Part shown: positions 1-7,146 of the stretch, one piece after another
Layout of the letters: the number at the start of each line of letters is the position of its first letter
How positions within the stretch are numbered: the stretch's first letter is position 1
Assembly (NCBI GenBank): GCA_028693695.1
Contig: JAQUUV010000023.1
Location: 1 to 17,948, forward strand
Direction of reading: 5' to 3'
DNA from: Syntrophomonas sp.
GTDB lineage: Bacteria; Bacillota; Syntrophomonadia; Syntrophomonadales; Syntrophomonadaceae
Length of the DNA stretch: 17,948 nt
Notes under the pieces: model-generated
The model's database searches: none
The model's input: only the letters and a program-made list of their open reading frames with translations
Told to the model about the DNA's origin: nothing
Program-made: the position numbers and the translations under genes

Positions 1-131
1 GCAGTGGATTAGGACTTTCCATTGCCCAACGAATCATTGAAGAACATGGTGGGAGGATATGGGCCGAAAGTGAGGAAGGCGTGGGAACCAGCATCTTTTT
101 CACTTTAAAGAAAGGTAGTAAGGTAGAGTGA
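1..131 (+). CDS. Sensor histidine kinase, C-terminal end (partial)
   Basis: Only the last 42 codons are in the window (first complete codon at base 3, TGA stop at 129-131). The translation begins SGLGLSIAQRIIEEHGG, the G2 box of the HATPase_c domain of histidine kinases, followed by the usual closing strand (IWAESEEGVGTSIFFTL). The protein would be a membrane or cytoplasmic sensor that autophosphorylates on a histidine and passes the phosphate to the response regulator just downstream. Its stop codon overlaps the regulator's ATG (TGATG), so the two are translationally coupled. Sensor domain and signal lie outside the window. Confidence 0.9.
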   Translation, partial: SGLGLSIAQRIIEEHGGRIWAESEEGVGTSIFFTLKKGSKVE

Positions 132-820
132 TGAAGAAGATATTAATAATCGAGGATGACTCCAGCATCGCCGAACTGGAAAGAGACTATATGGAGATTA
201 ATGGCTTCTCCGTGGATATCGAGTCGGCCGGAGATACCGGTTTACGAGCTGCTCTAAGCGTGGATTACGATTTAATTATTCTCGATCTAATGCTGCCTAA
301 AATAGACGGATTTGAAATATGCCGCCAGCTGCGCACGGTAAAAGATATCCCTATCCTGATGGTTTCCGCTCGCAAAGAAGATATAGACAAAATACGAGGT
401 CTGGGATTAGGTGCCGATGATTATATTATAAAGCCATTTAGCCCAGGAGAACTTGTGGCCAGAGTCAAGGCCCACCTGGCCCGTTATGAACGATTACGCG
501 GAAATATCACACCCAAAAATGATGAGATAAGCATCCGAGGTCTGCACATTGATAAGACTTCCCATCGGGTTTATATAAACAATGTAGAAGTCAACCTTAC
601 TGCCAAAGAATTCGATTTACTAGTGTTACTAGGCTCCAATCCCAACCGGGTTTTTAGTAAAACAGAATTATTCGAACGGATTTGGGGACTGGACTCCCTG
701 GGCGATATTGCTACCGTAACCGTCCACATAGGTAAATTGCGAGAGAAAATAGAGTTAGTCCCCTCTAACCCTCAATATATCGAAACCATCTGGGGAGTAG
801 GCTACCGATTCAAAATGTAG
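131..820 (+). CDS. OmpR/PhoB-family response regulator
   Basis: A two-component response regulator of 229 residues, the normal size for this family. The N-terminal receiver domain (about 1-115) has the acidic pair near residue 9, the phospho-acceptor Asp in LDLMLPKID (about residue 52) and the conserved Lys in DDYIIKPF (about 101). The C-terminal winged-helix DNA-binding domain (about 130-229) ends in the typical VTVHIGKLREKIE and TIWGVGYRF. I chose ATG 131, which overlaps the kinase stop as TGATG; a GTG at 128 would add one residue. It acts with the upstream kinase; its target genes cannot be read from the sequence. The palindrome at 822-854 follows directly. Confidence 0.95.
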   Translation: MKKILIIEDDSSIAELERDYMEINGFSVDIESAGDTGLRAALSVDYDLIILDLMLPKIDGFEICRQLRTVKDIPILMVSARKEDIDKIRGLGLGADDYIIKPFSPGELVARVKAHLARYERLRGNITPKNDEISIRGLHIDKTSHRVYINNVEVNLTAKEFDLLVLLGSNPNRVFSKTELFERIWGLDSLGDIATVTVHIGKLREKIELVPSNPQYIETIWGVGYRFKM

Positions 821-821
821 G

Positions 822-863
822 CAAATAACTCGGGGTCAGACCCCGAGTTATTTGTCTTTATTT
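822..863. terminator. Perfect palindrome / bidirectional terminator between convergent genes
   Basis: Arms 822-836 and 840-854 are perfect 15-bp inverted repeats around the trinucleotide CAG, and are followed on the plus strand by a T-rich run (851-863). It lies between the response regulator and the convergent speD, so it probably ends both transcripts. The GC-rich centre GGGGTCAGACCCC flanked by a different word (CAAATAACTC / GAGTTATTTG) looks like a dispersed REP-type palindrome doing terminator duty. Confidence 0.8.
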
Positions 864-869
864 GTATTA

Positions 870-1685
870 CTAATCAGGGATATTCTTTCCCGTATAAATT
901 TCCATCATTTCCTTCTTGATTTGTTGTTTTATCTTATACTTTTTTCTAGTTTTGAGATCTTGTTTAGCTGTTCCAAATAAATAATTGTCCAAATCAAATT
1001 CCTTTAACAACATCTTGGTATGAAAAATGTTATCCTGATAGACATTTACATCAATCATTTGATAGAGATTACGGGTTTTATTGGCTATATAGTTCTGAAT
1101 GGAATTAATCTTATGATCAATAAAATACTTCTTACCATCGAGATCTCGGGTAAAACCTCTAACCCGGTAATCAATAATAGCAATATCCGGACCAAAAATA
1201 TGTATCAGGTAATTAAGTGCCTTAAGGGGTGAAATATGACCACAGGTAGATATATCAATATCAGCTCTGAAAGTACTTACTCCTTTGTCAGGATGGCTTT
1301 CAGGATAAGTATGTACAGTAATATGGCTTTTATCCAAATGAGCAACTACCGCCTCCGGTAAAGGACCTGGTGATTCTCTATTGCTATCACTGCGACCTTC
1401 AGAACGGCTTTCATCCTCTGCAATAAGGATGGTAACACTGGCCCCCTGAGGGTCGTAATCCTGCTTGGCTACATTAAGAATGGTTGCTCCTATTATTTTG
1501 GCTACATCAGTAAGAATCTTGGTCAATCTTTCTGCATTATACTCTTCATCAACATATTCGATGTATTCTCGACTATGTTCTTGACTGATGGCATAGCATA
1601 TATCATATAGGTTAAAACTTAGAGTCTTAGTAAGATTATTGAAACCATAAAGCTTAAGCTTTTTATTGATAGGTTTGATCTCCAT
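870..1685 (-). CDS. speD: S-adenosylmethionine decarboxylase proenzyme, E. coli type
   Basis: Pyruvoyl-dependent enzyme that decarboxylates S-adenosylmethionine to give the aminopropyl donor for spermidine synthesis; cytoplasmic. At 271 residues it matches the long E. coli-type SpeD (about 264), not the short B. subtilis/Thermotoga type. The self-cleavage site is visible as DKSHITVHTYPESHP: cleavage between K119 and S120 would turn S120 into the pyruvoyl group. Other family blocks are FRADIDISTCGHISPLKALN, IDYRVRGFTRD and DVNVYQDNIFHTKM. The start is ATG at 1685 behind GAAAGGAG. No speE, speA or other polyamine gene is adjacent, so it is an orphan here. It converges on the response regulator, and the edge of the MITE-like element lies only 36 bp upstream of its start. 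Confidence 0.95.
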   Translation of the reverse strand: MEIKPINKKLKLYGFNNLTKTLSFNLYDICYAISQEHSREYIEYVDEEYNAERLTKILTDVAKIIGATILNVAKQDYDPQGASVTILIAEDESRSEGRSDSNRESPGPLPEAVVAHLDKSHITVHTYPESHPDKGVSTFRADIDISTCGHISPLKALNYLIHIFGPDIAIIDYRVRGFTRDLDGKKYFIDHKINSIQNYIANKTRNLYQMIDVNVYQDNIFHTKMLLKEFDLDNYLFGTAKQDLKTRKKYKIKQQIKKEMMEIYTGKNIPD

Positions 1686-1721
1686 GTTTTTCTCCTTTCA
1701 GACTGACCAAATTTGCCTTAT

Positions 1722-1932
1722 AGGGGCTGTCAAGGAATAAACCAGGCAGAATATCTCCGAGGATTTTTGGCGCTATACAAGGCGTCACCCTCCGGGTACT
1801 ACTGGTGCTCCCTAGCGGTCGCCAATAATGTTGCAAAGCGTGGCAATACTGGGGGTATTGTCGCGTTTTGATAACGAAGTATAACGCGAAAAATACCGGA
1901 GTAAATGACTGGTTTATTTCTTGATAGTCCCT
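1722..1932. mobile_element. MITE-like element with 24-bp terminal inverted repeats
   Basis: A 211-bp non-coding element. Left end AGGGGCTGTCAAGGAATAAA (from 1722) and right end (read inward on the minus strand from 1932) AGGGACTATCAAGAAATAAA are 24-bp terminal inverted repeats with three mismatches. Similarity between the halves continues imperfectly for about 55 bp (CTCCG..ATTTTT..GCG.TATAC on both sides), so the whole element could fold into one long hairpin; there is an internal perfect CAATAC/GTATTG stem at 1844-1860. A reading frame on the minus strand (1663-1953) runs through it, but has no recognisable domain. No transposase is encoded, so movement would need one in trans. I see no clear long target-site duplication. 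Confidence 0.7.
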
Positions 1933-1965
1933 TAATAGAATCTCCGACACCATACCGAATATTCA

Positions 1966-2011
1966 AGCCGTGGAAATAATCCCACGGCTCAGGCCGTTGA
2001 CAAAAGCGAAT
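1966..2011. repeat. Hairpin-plus-tail repeat, copy 1
   Basis: A stem AGCCGTGG (1966-1973) / CCACGGCT (1982-1989) with an 8-nt loop, followed by a tail ending CCGTTGACAAAAGCGAAT (1994-2011). The same tail, after a stem of different base sequence, recurs at 17744-17786. It lies in the gap between the MITE-like element and the HAD-IB gene. On the minus strand it is not followed by a T tract, so unlike copy 2 it is not an obvious terminator. Function unknown. Confidence 0.65.
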
Positions 2012-2020
2012 CGCAGTTCT

Positions 2021-2051
2021 TTGTCTCCAAGTTGAAAATTAGTGATATAAT
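2021..2051 (+). promoter_or_regulatory. Possible promoter of the HAD-IB gene
   Basis: A perfect -10 hexamer TATAAT (2046-2051) is preceded by TTGTCT (2021-2026) with a long 19-bp spacer; another TATAAT overlaps at 2052-2057. It is 52 bp upstream of the chosen start. The region is AT-rich, so this is a weak call. Confidence 0.25.
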
Positions 2052-2103
2052 TATAATTTGTACTGCCATAAACTGGTTCGAAAGAGCGTATTGGAGGAAC
2101 ATA

Positions 2104-2766
2104 ATGAAACTGGCTATTTTTGATTTTGATGGAACTCTACTAACAAAAGATACTCTACCGTGTTTGGGAAAAGAATGGAATCGTCAAAAACGCTCTAGAA
2201 CCCGCTATATAATCACATTGCTTTCAATTGCTCCGGTTTTGTTGCTTTATAAGGCTAAATTCCTGCCCAGAGAGAGTATGAAGGGCCTGGCTTTTAAAAG
2301 GTTCAATCGACTTTTTAATAAGATGACTCAGAAGGAAATTGAAGAATTTTTTCTCCAGGCCTATCCTGAGTTATGTAATATATTTAATGTCCTCGTTCTC
2401 CAAGAGATCAAAAGAGCTCAAGAACAGGGTTTCCATTGCGTGCTTCTTTCTGGAGCTTATTCTGACCTGCTTAAAATAGTTGCCAGAGAATTAGGAATCG
2501 ATACCGTAATCGGGGCTGAACTTGCTTATAACGATGGTGTATTTGACCTCAAGGGCACTCCTTTTATCGATGGAAAAAGTAAGCGTTCTCTTTTGTTAGA
2601 GGCCTTTTCGGGTGAAGAAATAGATTGGAAAGATAGCCGAGCCTTCGGGGATAGTTATGCTGATGTGTGGGTAATGGAATTAGTAGGTGAAAGAGTAGCA
2701 GTTAATCCTGATCCACAACTTCTCGCTTATGCACAGAAAAATAGCTGGCAAGTTATAACGGCTTAA
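2104..2766 (+). CDS. HAD superfamily (subfamily IB, SerB-like) phosphatase
   Basis: A 220-residue HAD hydrolase, probably a cytoplasmic phosphomonoesterase. Motif I is FDFDGTL (nucleophile D7, acid D9), motif II is VLLSGAYS with S116, motif III Lys is in FIDGKSK (158 or 160), and motif IV is FGDSYAD (D183, D187). The helical insert after motif I (about 20-100) and the GAYSDLL..LGID..IGAEL pattern are those of subfamily IB, which includes phosphoserine phosphatase-like enzymes; the substrate cannot be told. I chose ATG 2104 because GGAGGA sits just upstream and the DFDG motif starts at residue 7. An upstream in-frame ATG at 2032 would add 24 unrelated residues. Monocistronic; it converges on the glycosyltransferase gene. 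Confidence 0.85.
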   Translation: MKLAIFDFDGTLLTKDTLPCLGKEWNRQKRSRTRYIITLLSIAPVLLLYKAKFLPRESMKGLAFKRFNRLFNKMTQKEIEEFFLQAYPELCNIFNVLVLQEIKRAQEQGFHCVLLSGAYSDLLKIVARELGIDTVIGAELAYNDGVFDLKGTPFIDGKSKRSLLLEAFSGEEIDWKDSRAFGDSYADVWVMELVGERVAVNPDPQLLAYAQKNSWQVITA

Positions 2767-2815
2767 ACGGTTCCACTTAATCTATGCCTCTTTCAATACT
2801 TTCCGTTTTACACTT

Positions 2816-2885
2816 AGGGCTTGTCACAGAATAACTGTATCAAGCATACCGAAGTAGATGACACATTTACCACGTGACAAGCCCT
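2816..2885. mobile_element. 70-bp MITE-like palindromic element, relative of the 1722-1932 element
   Basis: Perfect 12-bp terminal inverted repeats AGGGCTTGTCAC (2816-2827) and GTGACAAGCCCT (2874-2885). Read inward from its right end, it shares GTCATYTACTYCGGTAT and the AGGG..T.TCA end with the right arm of the larger element at 1722-1932, so it looks like a shorter member of the same family. It fills the gap between two convergent genes and its RNA could also serve as a terminator hairpin. Confidence 0.6.
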
Positions 2886-2891
2886 TACTTC

Positions 2892-4445
2892 CTACCCGAA
2901 ATTTTTACCGCCTGCAGTAGCTTGAGAACGTTTCTCCTGACTTATAGTAGCCTTAACCACTTCCACCGGTTTTAATATCGAAGCCGACTTATTACTTCCC
3001 ACTAACGTAGGATAAACTGCCCTCCCAGTGACATCACTGATCGGTTCGCGCTTACTACTTTTTTCATCACGGGTTACCAACGTAGCATAGGCAGCATAAG
3101 TTCTTCGCACACTAGCCCCTTTGCCCTTCTGCTGTTGCTGAACTGGTACTGGTTTAGGCTGAATGTCATTTTCCTCAACTTTATCAGATGACTCTATAGC
3201 ACTAATGGAAATACCCCGGTTGTGCGCGGTATGGGCCCATTCTCCCTGGTTGTTGCGCTGGAACAATCCCCAAACGGTTACCGGGAACCATGTAAGCCCA
3301 TAAAATGGGTAAGTGATGTAATAAAAGTAGGCCTTGCGAGGAGCCTTCTCCAATATCAATCCCAGCATAGGATAGCAGTATCCCAGTACCGCTAACGACC
3401 ACCAGACCCAAGCTGGTGCTAAACCGGAAAACGGCGTGGCAAAAAGCGGCTGCTGCGGAAAACAGGCATAAGCCGCGCCCATTATGAAATTAAACAGCAT
3501 GATCGTAATCGCGAATGGCTGAAATAAGTATATAGCTCCGTCTATGGGATACCATTTCTTTTCCTTGATTCCTTTCTTTACCAGAGGAATCATATAGCGT
3601 AAAGCCACGTTCCAATGACCCGACAACCAACGAGTGCGCTGGCGCCAAGTCTGGGAGAAAAGGACTGGTTTTTCATCATATACCTTAGCTTCATGCGCCC
3701 AGGAGGTTTTAATGCCGTTAAGCAATAGTTTCATAGTAAATTCCAGGTCTTCGGTCAGGCAAGTAGCACCCCAGCCATACTCCTTGAGCAGTTTATACTC
3801 CAAGCAAACTCCAGTACCACCTAGAGCGTTGGATAATCCCTTGTTGAAGCGAGCCAACTGCCACATACGGTTCATCGACCAGTAAGCAGTAGCATAGGAG
3901 GCTGTTACCCATGAATCGTTGGGGTTTTTGGTATCCAAATAGCCTTGAATAGAGCGGAAGCCCTTCTTTAATTTCGAGTTCATTTCCAGTAAAAAATTAG
4001 AGGAAACTACATTGTCGGCATCAAACAAACAAATGGCATCGTACTTCTCATCTTCCATAGTAAATAATTTTTCGTTAAACATCCATTCCAAAGCACAACC
4101 TTTGCCTTTTTGGGGGGAAAATCGCTCGAATACATTGGCCCCTTCATGGCGGGCAACCGCTGCGGTGTTGTCTGTGCAATTATCAGCTATTACATATATA
4201 TCAAATAACTCTACAGGATAATTGAGCTGTTTAAGACTATCAAGATGATAACGGATAACGGCTTCTTCGTTGTGTGCAGCCGTTATGAGAGCAAATCTCT
4301 TTTCGGGATTAAAGTCCTTTTCCTCGTCGTGCTTCCGCCAACCATAGACAGATATATAATAGTAATAAAATAAAACCAAGAAAACTAACGCTTCTGATAA
4401 GGTCACAACAACCGTGAGCGTATAAAATAACCAACCTTCAAACAA
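2892..4445 (-). CDS. Membrane-bound family 2 glycosyltransferase
   Basis: Processive-type GT2 enzyme, probably a membrane polysaccharide synthase-like transferase using a UDP-sugar. An N-terminal membrane segment (about 8-33) precedes the GT-A domain, with AAHNEEAVI (56-64), DNCTDNTA (88-95), the metal-binding DADN (142-145), TEDLEF (231-236) and QRTRW (269-273), the QxxRW signature. Three or so hydrophobic segments follow (about 305-328, 344-366, 374-396). Residues 410-517 form a polar Q/K/P/S-rich tail with no recognisable fold, beyond the usual end of the family. The start is TTG at 4445, preceded by GAGGAAGGGG at 9-nt spacing. The sugar and product are unknown; no export partner is adjacent. 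It converges on the HAD-IB gene, and a second HAD hydrolase lies upstream on the same strand after a 336-bp gap. Confidence 0.85.
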   Translation of the reverse strand: MFEGWLFYTLTVVVTLSEALVFLVLFYYYYISVYGWRKHDEEKDFNPEKRFALITAAHNEEAVIRYHLDSLKQLNYPVELFDIYVIADNCTDNTAAVARHEGANVFERFSPQKGKGCALEWMFNEKLFTMEDEKYDAICLFDADNVVSSNFLLEMNSKLKKGFRSIQGYLDTKNPNDSWVTASYATAYWSMNRMWQLARFNKGLSNALGGTGVCLEYKLLKEYGWGATCLTEDLEFTMKLLLNGIKTSWAHEAKVYDEKPVLFSQTWRQRTRWLSGHWNVALRYMIPLVKKGIKEKKWYPIDGAIYLFQPFAITIMLFNFIMGAAYACFPQQPLFATPFSGLAPAWVWWSLAVLGYCYPMLGLILEKAPRKAYFYYITYPFYGLTWFPVTVWGLFQRNNQGEWAHTAHNRGISISAIESSDKVEENDIQPKPVPVQQQQKGKGASVRRTYAAYATLVTRDEKSSKREPISDVTGRAVYPTLVGSNKSASILKPVEVVKATISQEKRSQATAGGKNFG

Positions 4446-4781
4446 AGCTTAATACCCCTTCCTCTAATTTATTGAGTTTTTGTTCTTTTTATGAAGCTTA
4501 TTCAATAATTCTTTTTTAGATGCTAATGTGACAATTAGCCCAGCCATAAGTTTGAGTTCAACCCTATAAACTCTACCAGAAATTGCTTTTGGTTACAACT
4601 TATTTCGCATAACTGGAAGTAATAACCCATGTTCCCTCCAGCAACAAGCCCTTTAGGCATATGCATATTTTAACTTTTCAATAAGTAACTATCAATAAAT
4701 AGGTCTATGATCAAAATGCTAACTTAACTCAAGGTTTAAAACATTCACCCTTAGTATTACATATGATGGGTATAATCATCC
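4446..4781. other. Intergenic gap, nothing convincing
   Basis: A 336-bp AT-rich gap between two minus-strand genes. It should hold the promoter of the glycosyltransferase gene and the 3' end of the HAD transcript. I see no long reading frame, no RNA gene, no strong hairpin with a T tract and no clear promoter. A weak ATGAT/ATCAT inverted repeat near 4763-4779 is the only structure near the end of the HAD gene. Confidence 0.5.
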
Positions 4782-5495
4782 CTATTTCATTTTCTTAATA
4801 AATTGAAAAAGATCCTGGAGACTTCCCTGCCAATCTGGATGATAGGGGCTGTTTCCATTGTCAATCAAACGATCCTCCACCAGAAATGTCTTAATACCAA
4901 TCATCCCTGCGGCAAGATCTTCCTGGGTATCATTGCCGACCATCAAGCATTTCGATGGATCTGCCCCTATGCATTGCACTATTTCCTGATAGTACTGTGG
5001 ATGAGGCTTACAGTAGTGCATATTCTCATAGCTGGTAATGAGTTCATAAGGAAATTTCCCCACTCCAGCCCAATCCAGGCGGGACTGGATTGCTCTTAAA
5101 GGAAATACCGAATTGGTTGCAATCACCGTTTTAATTCCTCGTTCAAAAACTCCGGCCATCATCTCCGGCACGCCCCCAAAAGGACTACAGTACTCTTGCA
5201 GACGGGGAAACCCGCTAAGGTAAAACTCATCAAAGAAGGCTCGCATCTCTAATTCGTCGGCCTCCAGATTACTCAAAAAATCTTGCATAAAGGTTTCTTC
5301 ATTAGTAGTTTCGGGACTGAGATCATTGATCATTACATCGGTAGAAAGAAGTAACTGATCAACCAGACGCTTGGGATCAAGGTAGCCCTGGGATACTGCC
5401 TTCCTTCCCATTTCCCCAAAGTACTTAGGCAGGAAAAAACCCATATCAATGTCCAGCAAAGTACCATCTAGATCAAACAAAATAGCTTCAAACAC
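4782..5495 (-). CDS. HAD superfamily hydrolase (Gph/PpaX-like)
   Basis: A 237-residue cytoplasmic HAD phosphatase. Motif I is LFDLDGTLLD (D8, D10), motif II is VIATNS (T127 and S129 region), motif III is CKPHPQYY (K163), and motif IV is VGNDTQED (D189, D193). The helical cap between motifs I and II (about 18-105) is larger than in standard phosphoglycolate phosphatases and includes an acidic stretch. The YCKPHPQYY..VGNDTQEDLAAG pattern resembles subfamily IA enzymes; the substrate is not predictable. The start is GTG at 5495 with GAGGTG 4-5 nt upstream. It appears to be transcribed alone, divergently from dedA across a 225-bp gap. Confidence 0.85.
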   Translation of the reverse strand: MFEAILFDLDGTLLDIDMGFFLPKYFGEMGRKAVSQGYLDPKRLVDQLLLSTDVMINDLSPETTNEETFMQDFLSNLEADELEMRAFFDEFYLSGFPRLQEYCSPFGGVPEMMAGVFERGIKTVIATNSVFPLRAIQSRLDWAGVGKFPYELITSYENMHYCKPHPQYYQEIVQCIGADPSKCLMVGNDTQEDLAAGMIGIKTFLVEDRLIDNGNSPYHPDWQGSLQDLFQFIKKMK

Positions 5496-5631
5496 TATAC
5501 ACCTCTTTAACAGAAATTACATATCCATTATTATGTATTGATTATACCATCAATGGCACGCATAGCAATATGTGATCATGCCCTTTGCGCCTAGTATAAA
5601 TCTTTCCGGCCTCCATGCACAATGACTATCA

Positions 5632-5660
5632 TTGACGGGGTAAAACATATACTTTAAACT
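5632..5660 (+). promoter_or_regulatory. Candidate sigma-A promoter of the dedA-pilZ-ferritin operon
   Basis: TTGACG (5632-5637), a 17-bp spacer, then TAAACT (5655-5660): five of six and four of six matches to the sigma-70/A consensus at ideal spacing. It is about 60 bp upstream of the dedA ATG, in the divergent gap. No riboswitch-like structure is evident in the short leader. Confidence 0.45.
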
Positions 5661-5720
5661 GAATTAGAATTACAAAAGGGGAATCTAGAATTTAAGGATA
5701 AAGCTTGAAAGGAAAAGATA

Positions 5721-6386
5721 ATGGATGCTAACGTAGTCTTTACTCTATTAGACATTCTAATAAACCTTGATAAATACCTTACTGAAATAATAAATAATTA
5801 CGGAATGTGGGCCTACTTAATCCTCTTTTTGGTTATTTTTTGCGAAACCGGCTTGGTTGTTACCCCTTTTCTACCAGGCGACTCCTTGATTTTTGTCTTG
5901 GGTGCACTAGCTGCCAGCGGAGAAATTAATCTGCTCACCATCGGAAGTGTTCTTATGACTGCCGCCATATTGGGGAATGTAGTCAACTATCAAATTGGCA
6001 GATTTGTCGGCCCGAAGGTATTTGAAAAAGAAAAGCTGCGCTTCCTAAAAAAGGAATACCTCTTACGCACCCATGAATTTTATGAGAAACACGGTGGTAA
6101 GACCATTATTATCGCACGCTTTATTCCCATTATTCGTACTTTTGCTCCTTTTGTAGCTGGTATAGGGCAGATGAGATACGCTCCTTTCCTAGTTTACAAT
6201 ATTACTGGGAGCGTGGCATGGGTATTACTCTTCCTATCAGGTGGCTATTTCTTTGGTAATGTTCCAGTGGTGGAAAAGAATTTTACCCTGGTTATTTTCG
6301 GCATTATTTTTATTTCCCTTTTACCCGGTATTATTGGCTTTCTTAGCCAGAAAAGGCAAAAAACAATGGAACATACCGAGGGCTAA
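5721..6386 (+). CDS. DedA-family membrane protein
   Basis: A 221-residue polytopic membrane protein of the DedA/SNARE-associated (VTT) family. Some members (UptA, PopT) were shown to flip undecaprenyl phosphate across the membrane for recycling; that this one does so is inference. Visible family blocks are an acidic residue in the first hydrophobic segment (FCETG, E42), PFLPGDS (49-55), GNVVNYQIGRFVG (85-97) and the ARFIPIIRT/FAPFVAG motif with R133, P136, R139, P143 and G147. Membrane segments run about 30-48, 55-90, 130-150, 160-180 and 188-208. The start ATG 5721 follows GAAAGGAAAAG. It is the first gene of a probable three-gene operon with the PilZ and ferritin-like genes. Confidence 0.9.
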   Translation: MDANVVFTLLDILINLDKYLTEIINNYGMWAYLILFLVIFCETGLVVTPFLPGDSLIFVLGALAASGEINLLTIGSVLMTAAILGNVVNYQIGRFVGPKVFEKEKLRFLKKEYLLRTHEFYEKHGGKTIIIARFIPIIRTFAPFVAGIGQMRYAPFLVYNITGSVAWVLLFLSGGYFFGNVPVVEKNFTLVIFGIIFISLLPGIIGFLSQKRQKTMEHTEG

Positions 6387-6469
6387 ATGTTATTATATTA
6401 ATATCAACAACCGATATAACCCATGCAGGAAAGCTAATGAAATATAGCGCGTCCAAGGAGGTGTATCGC

Positions 6470-7123
6470 ATGGAGGGTATGACCTATAATGAGTTGTCCC
6501 AGGGACTGAACAATAACCTGGGCAACGATCAATTATTCAGTACGAGTGGTCTTTCGATTCTCATACTATTTATCCTAATTATCATTGGTACAGTACTGGT
6601 TTTTCGTTGGTACGGAGCTCGTGAAGAAGAAGCTCAACGCAATTCTTATAAATTATATAAAGAACGCCAAAAACAGGTTGCACGTTCGCTTCCTGGGCAA
6701 CAACATAATCGCAAATGGTTTAGATTACGAACTAATGCAGAGTTTCAGTGGATTCTGAGCGCACAAGCTGAGAAAGCTAAAGAAAAGGATTATAAAAAAG
6801 ATCGACTGGTGGACATTAGTGGAGATGGGCTTTGCTTTATTACTGCTGAGGCCCTAAATACTGATGATGAAATATTGATTTTTCTGGATACAGGTGAAGG
6901 TAAAAACCTATCCTTAACCGGACGAGCGGTTAGAGTTGTTGAAGAAACTAGCCAAGACATTATCATGTATAACGTATCTGTCAAATTTGGGAATGTCCTG
7001 GCTGGGGAACGTGATAGGGTCGTGGCTTGGATATTAAAACGCCAGCGTGCTGCTATTCGTGAAGAAGATTCAGAAAATGTTTCGTTACCACCGGCACATA
7101 CTTTTGATGTAAGCGACGAATAA
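6470..7123 (+). CDS. Membrane-anchored PilZ-domain protein
   Basis: A 217-residue protein with one N-terminal membrane helix (about 27-46), a charged linker (47-80, probably helical) and a PilZ domain (about 81-200). The c-di-GMP-binding motifs are intact: RKWFR (R81, R85, the RxxxR motif) and DISGDG (D115, S117, G120, the D/NxSxxG motif). It should sense cyclic di-GMP at the membrane; the output is unknown. There is no other PilZ-type effector domain and no cellulose synthase fusion. I chose ATG 6470 because AAGGAGGTG lies 6 nt upstream; an in-frame ATG at 6437 has no such site. It is 83 bp after dedA and 23 bp before the ferritin-like gene. Confidence 0.85.
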   Translation: MEGMTYNELSQGLNNNLGNDQLFSTSGLSILILFILIIIGTVLVFRWYGAREEEAQRNSYKLYKERQKQVARSLPGQQHNRKWFRLRTNAEFQWILSAQAEKAKEKDYKKDRLVDISGDGLCFITAEALNTDDEILIFLDTGEGKNLSLTGRAVRVVEETSQDIIMYNVSVKFGNVLAGERDRVVAWILKRQRAAIREEDSENVSLPPAHTFDVSDE

Positions 7124-7146
7124 TAGTGTAAACGAAATAATAGGGA

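Noticed and set aside
1686..1745. Hybrid promoter for speD with a -35 (TTGACA) in the MITE end
   Set aside because: The TTGACA is real on the minus strand, but no -10-like hexamer occurs 16-18 bp downstream; TATAAG is too close.
1663..1953. 96-codon minus-strand reading frame upstream of speD
   Set aside because: It lies almost wholly inside the MITE-like hairpin element and overlaps the speD start; no ribosome site or domain. Its length is a by-product of the repeat.
3202..3411. 69-codon minus-strand frame within the glycosyltransferase gene
   Set aside because: Out-of-frame shadow of the GT2 gene, without its own ribosome site.
4446..4781. Small RNA or riboswitch in the 336-bp gap upstream of the glycosyltransferase
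   Set aside because: No stable hairpin series, conserved riboswitch core or terminator could be seen by eye; the region is simply AT-rich.
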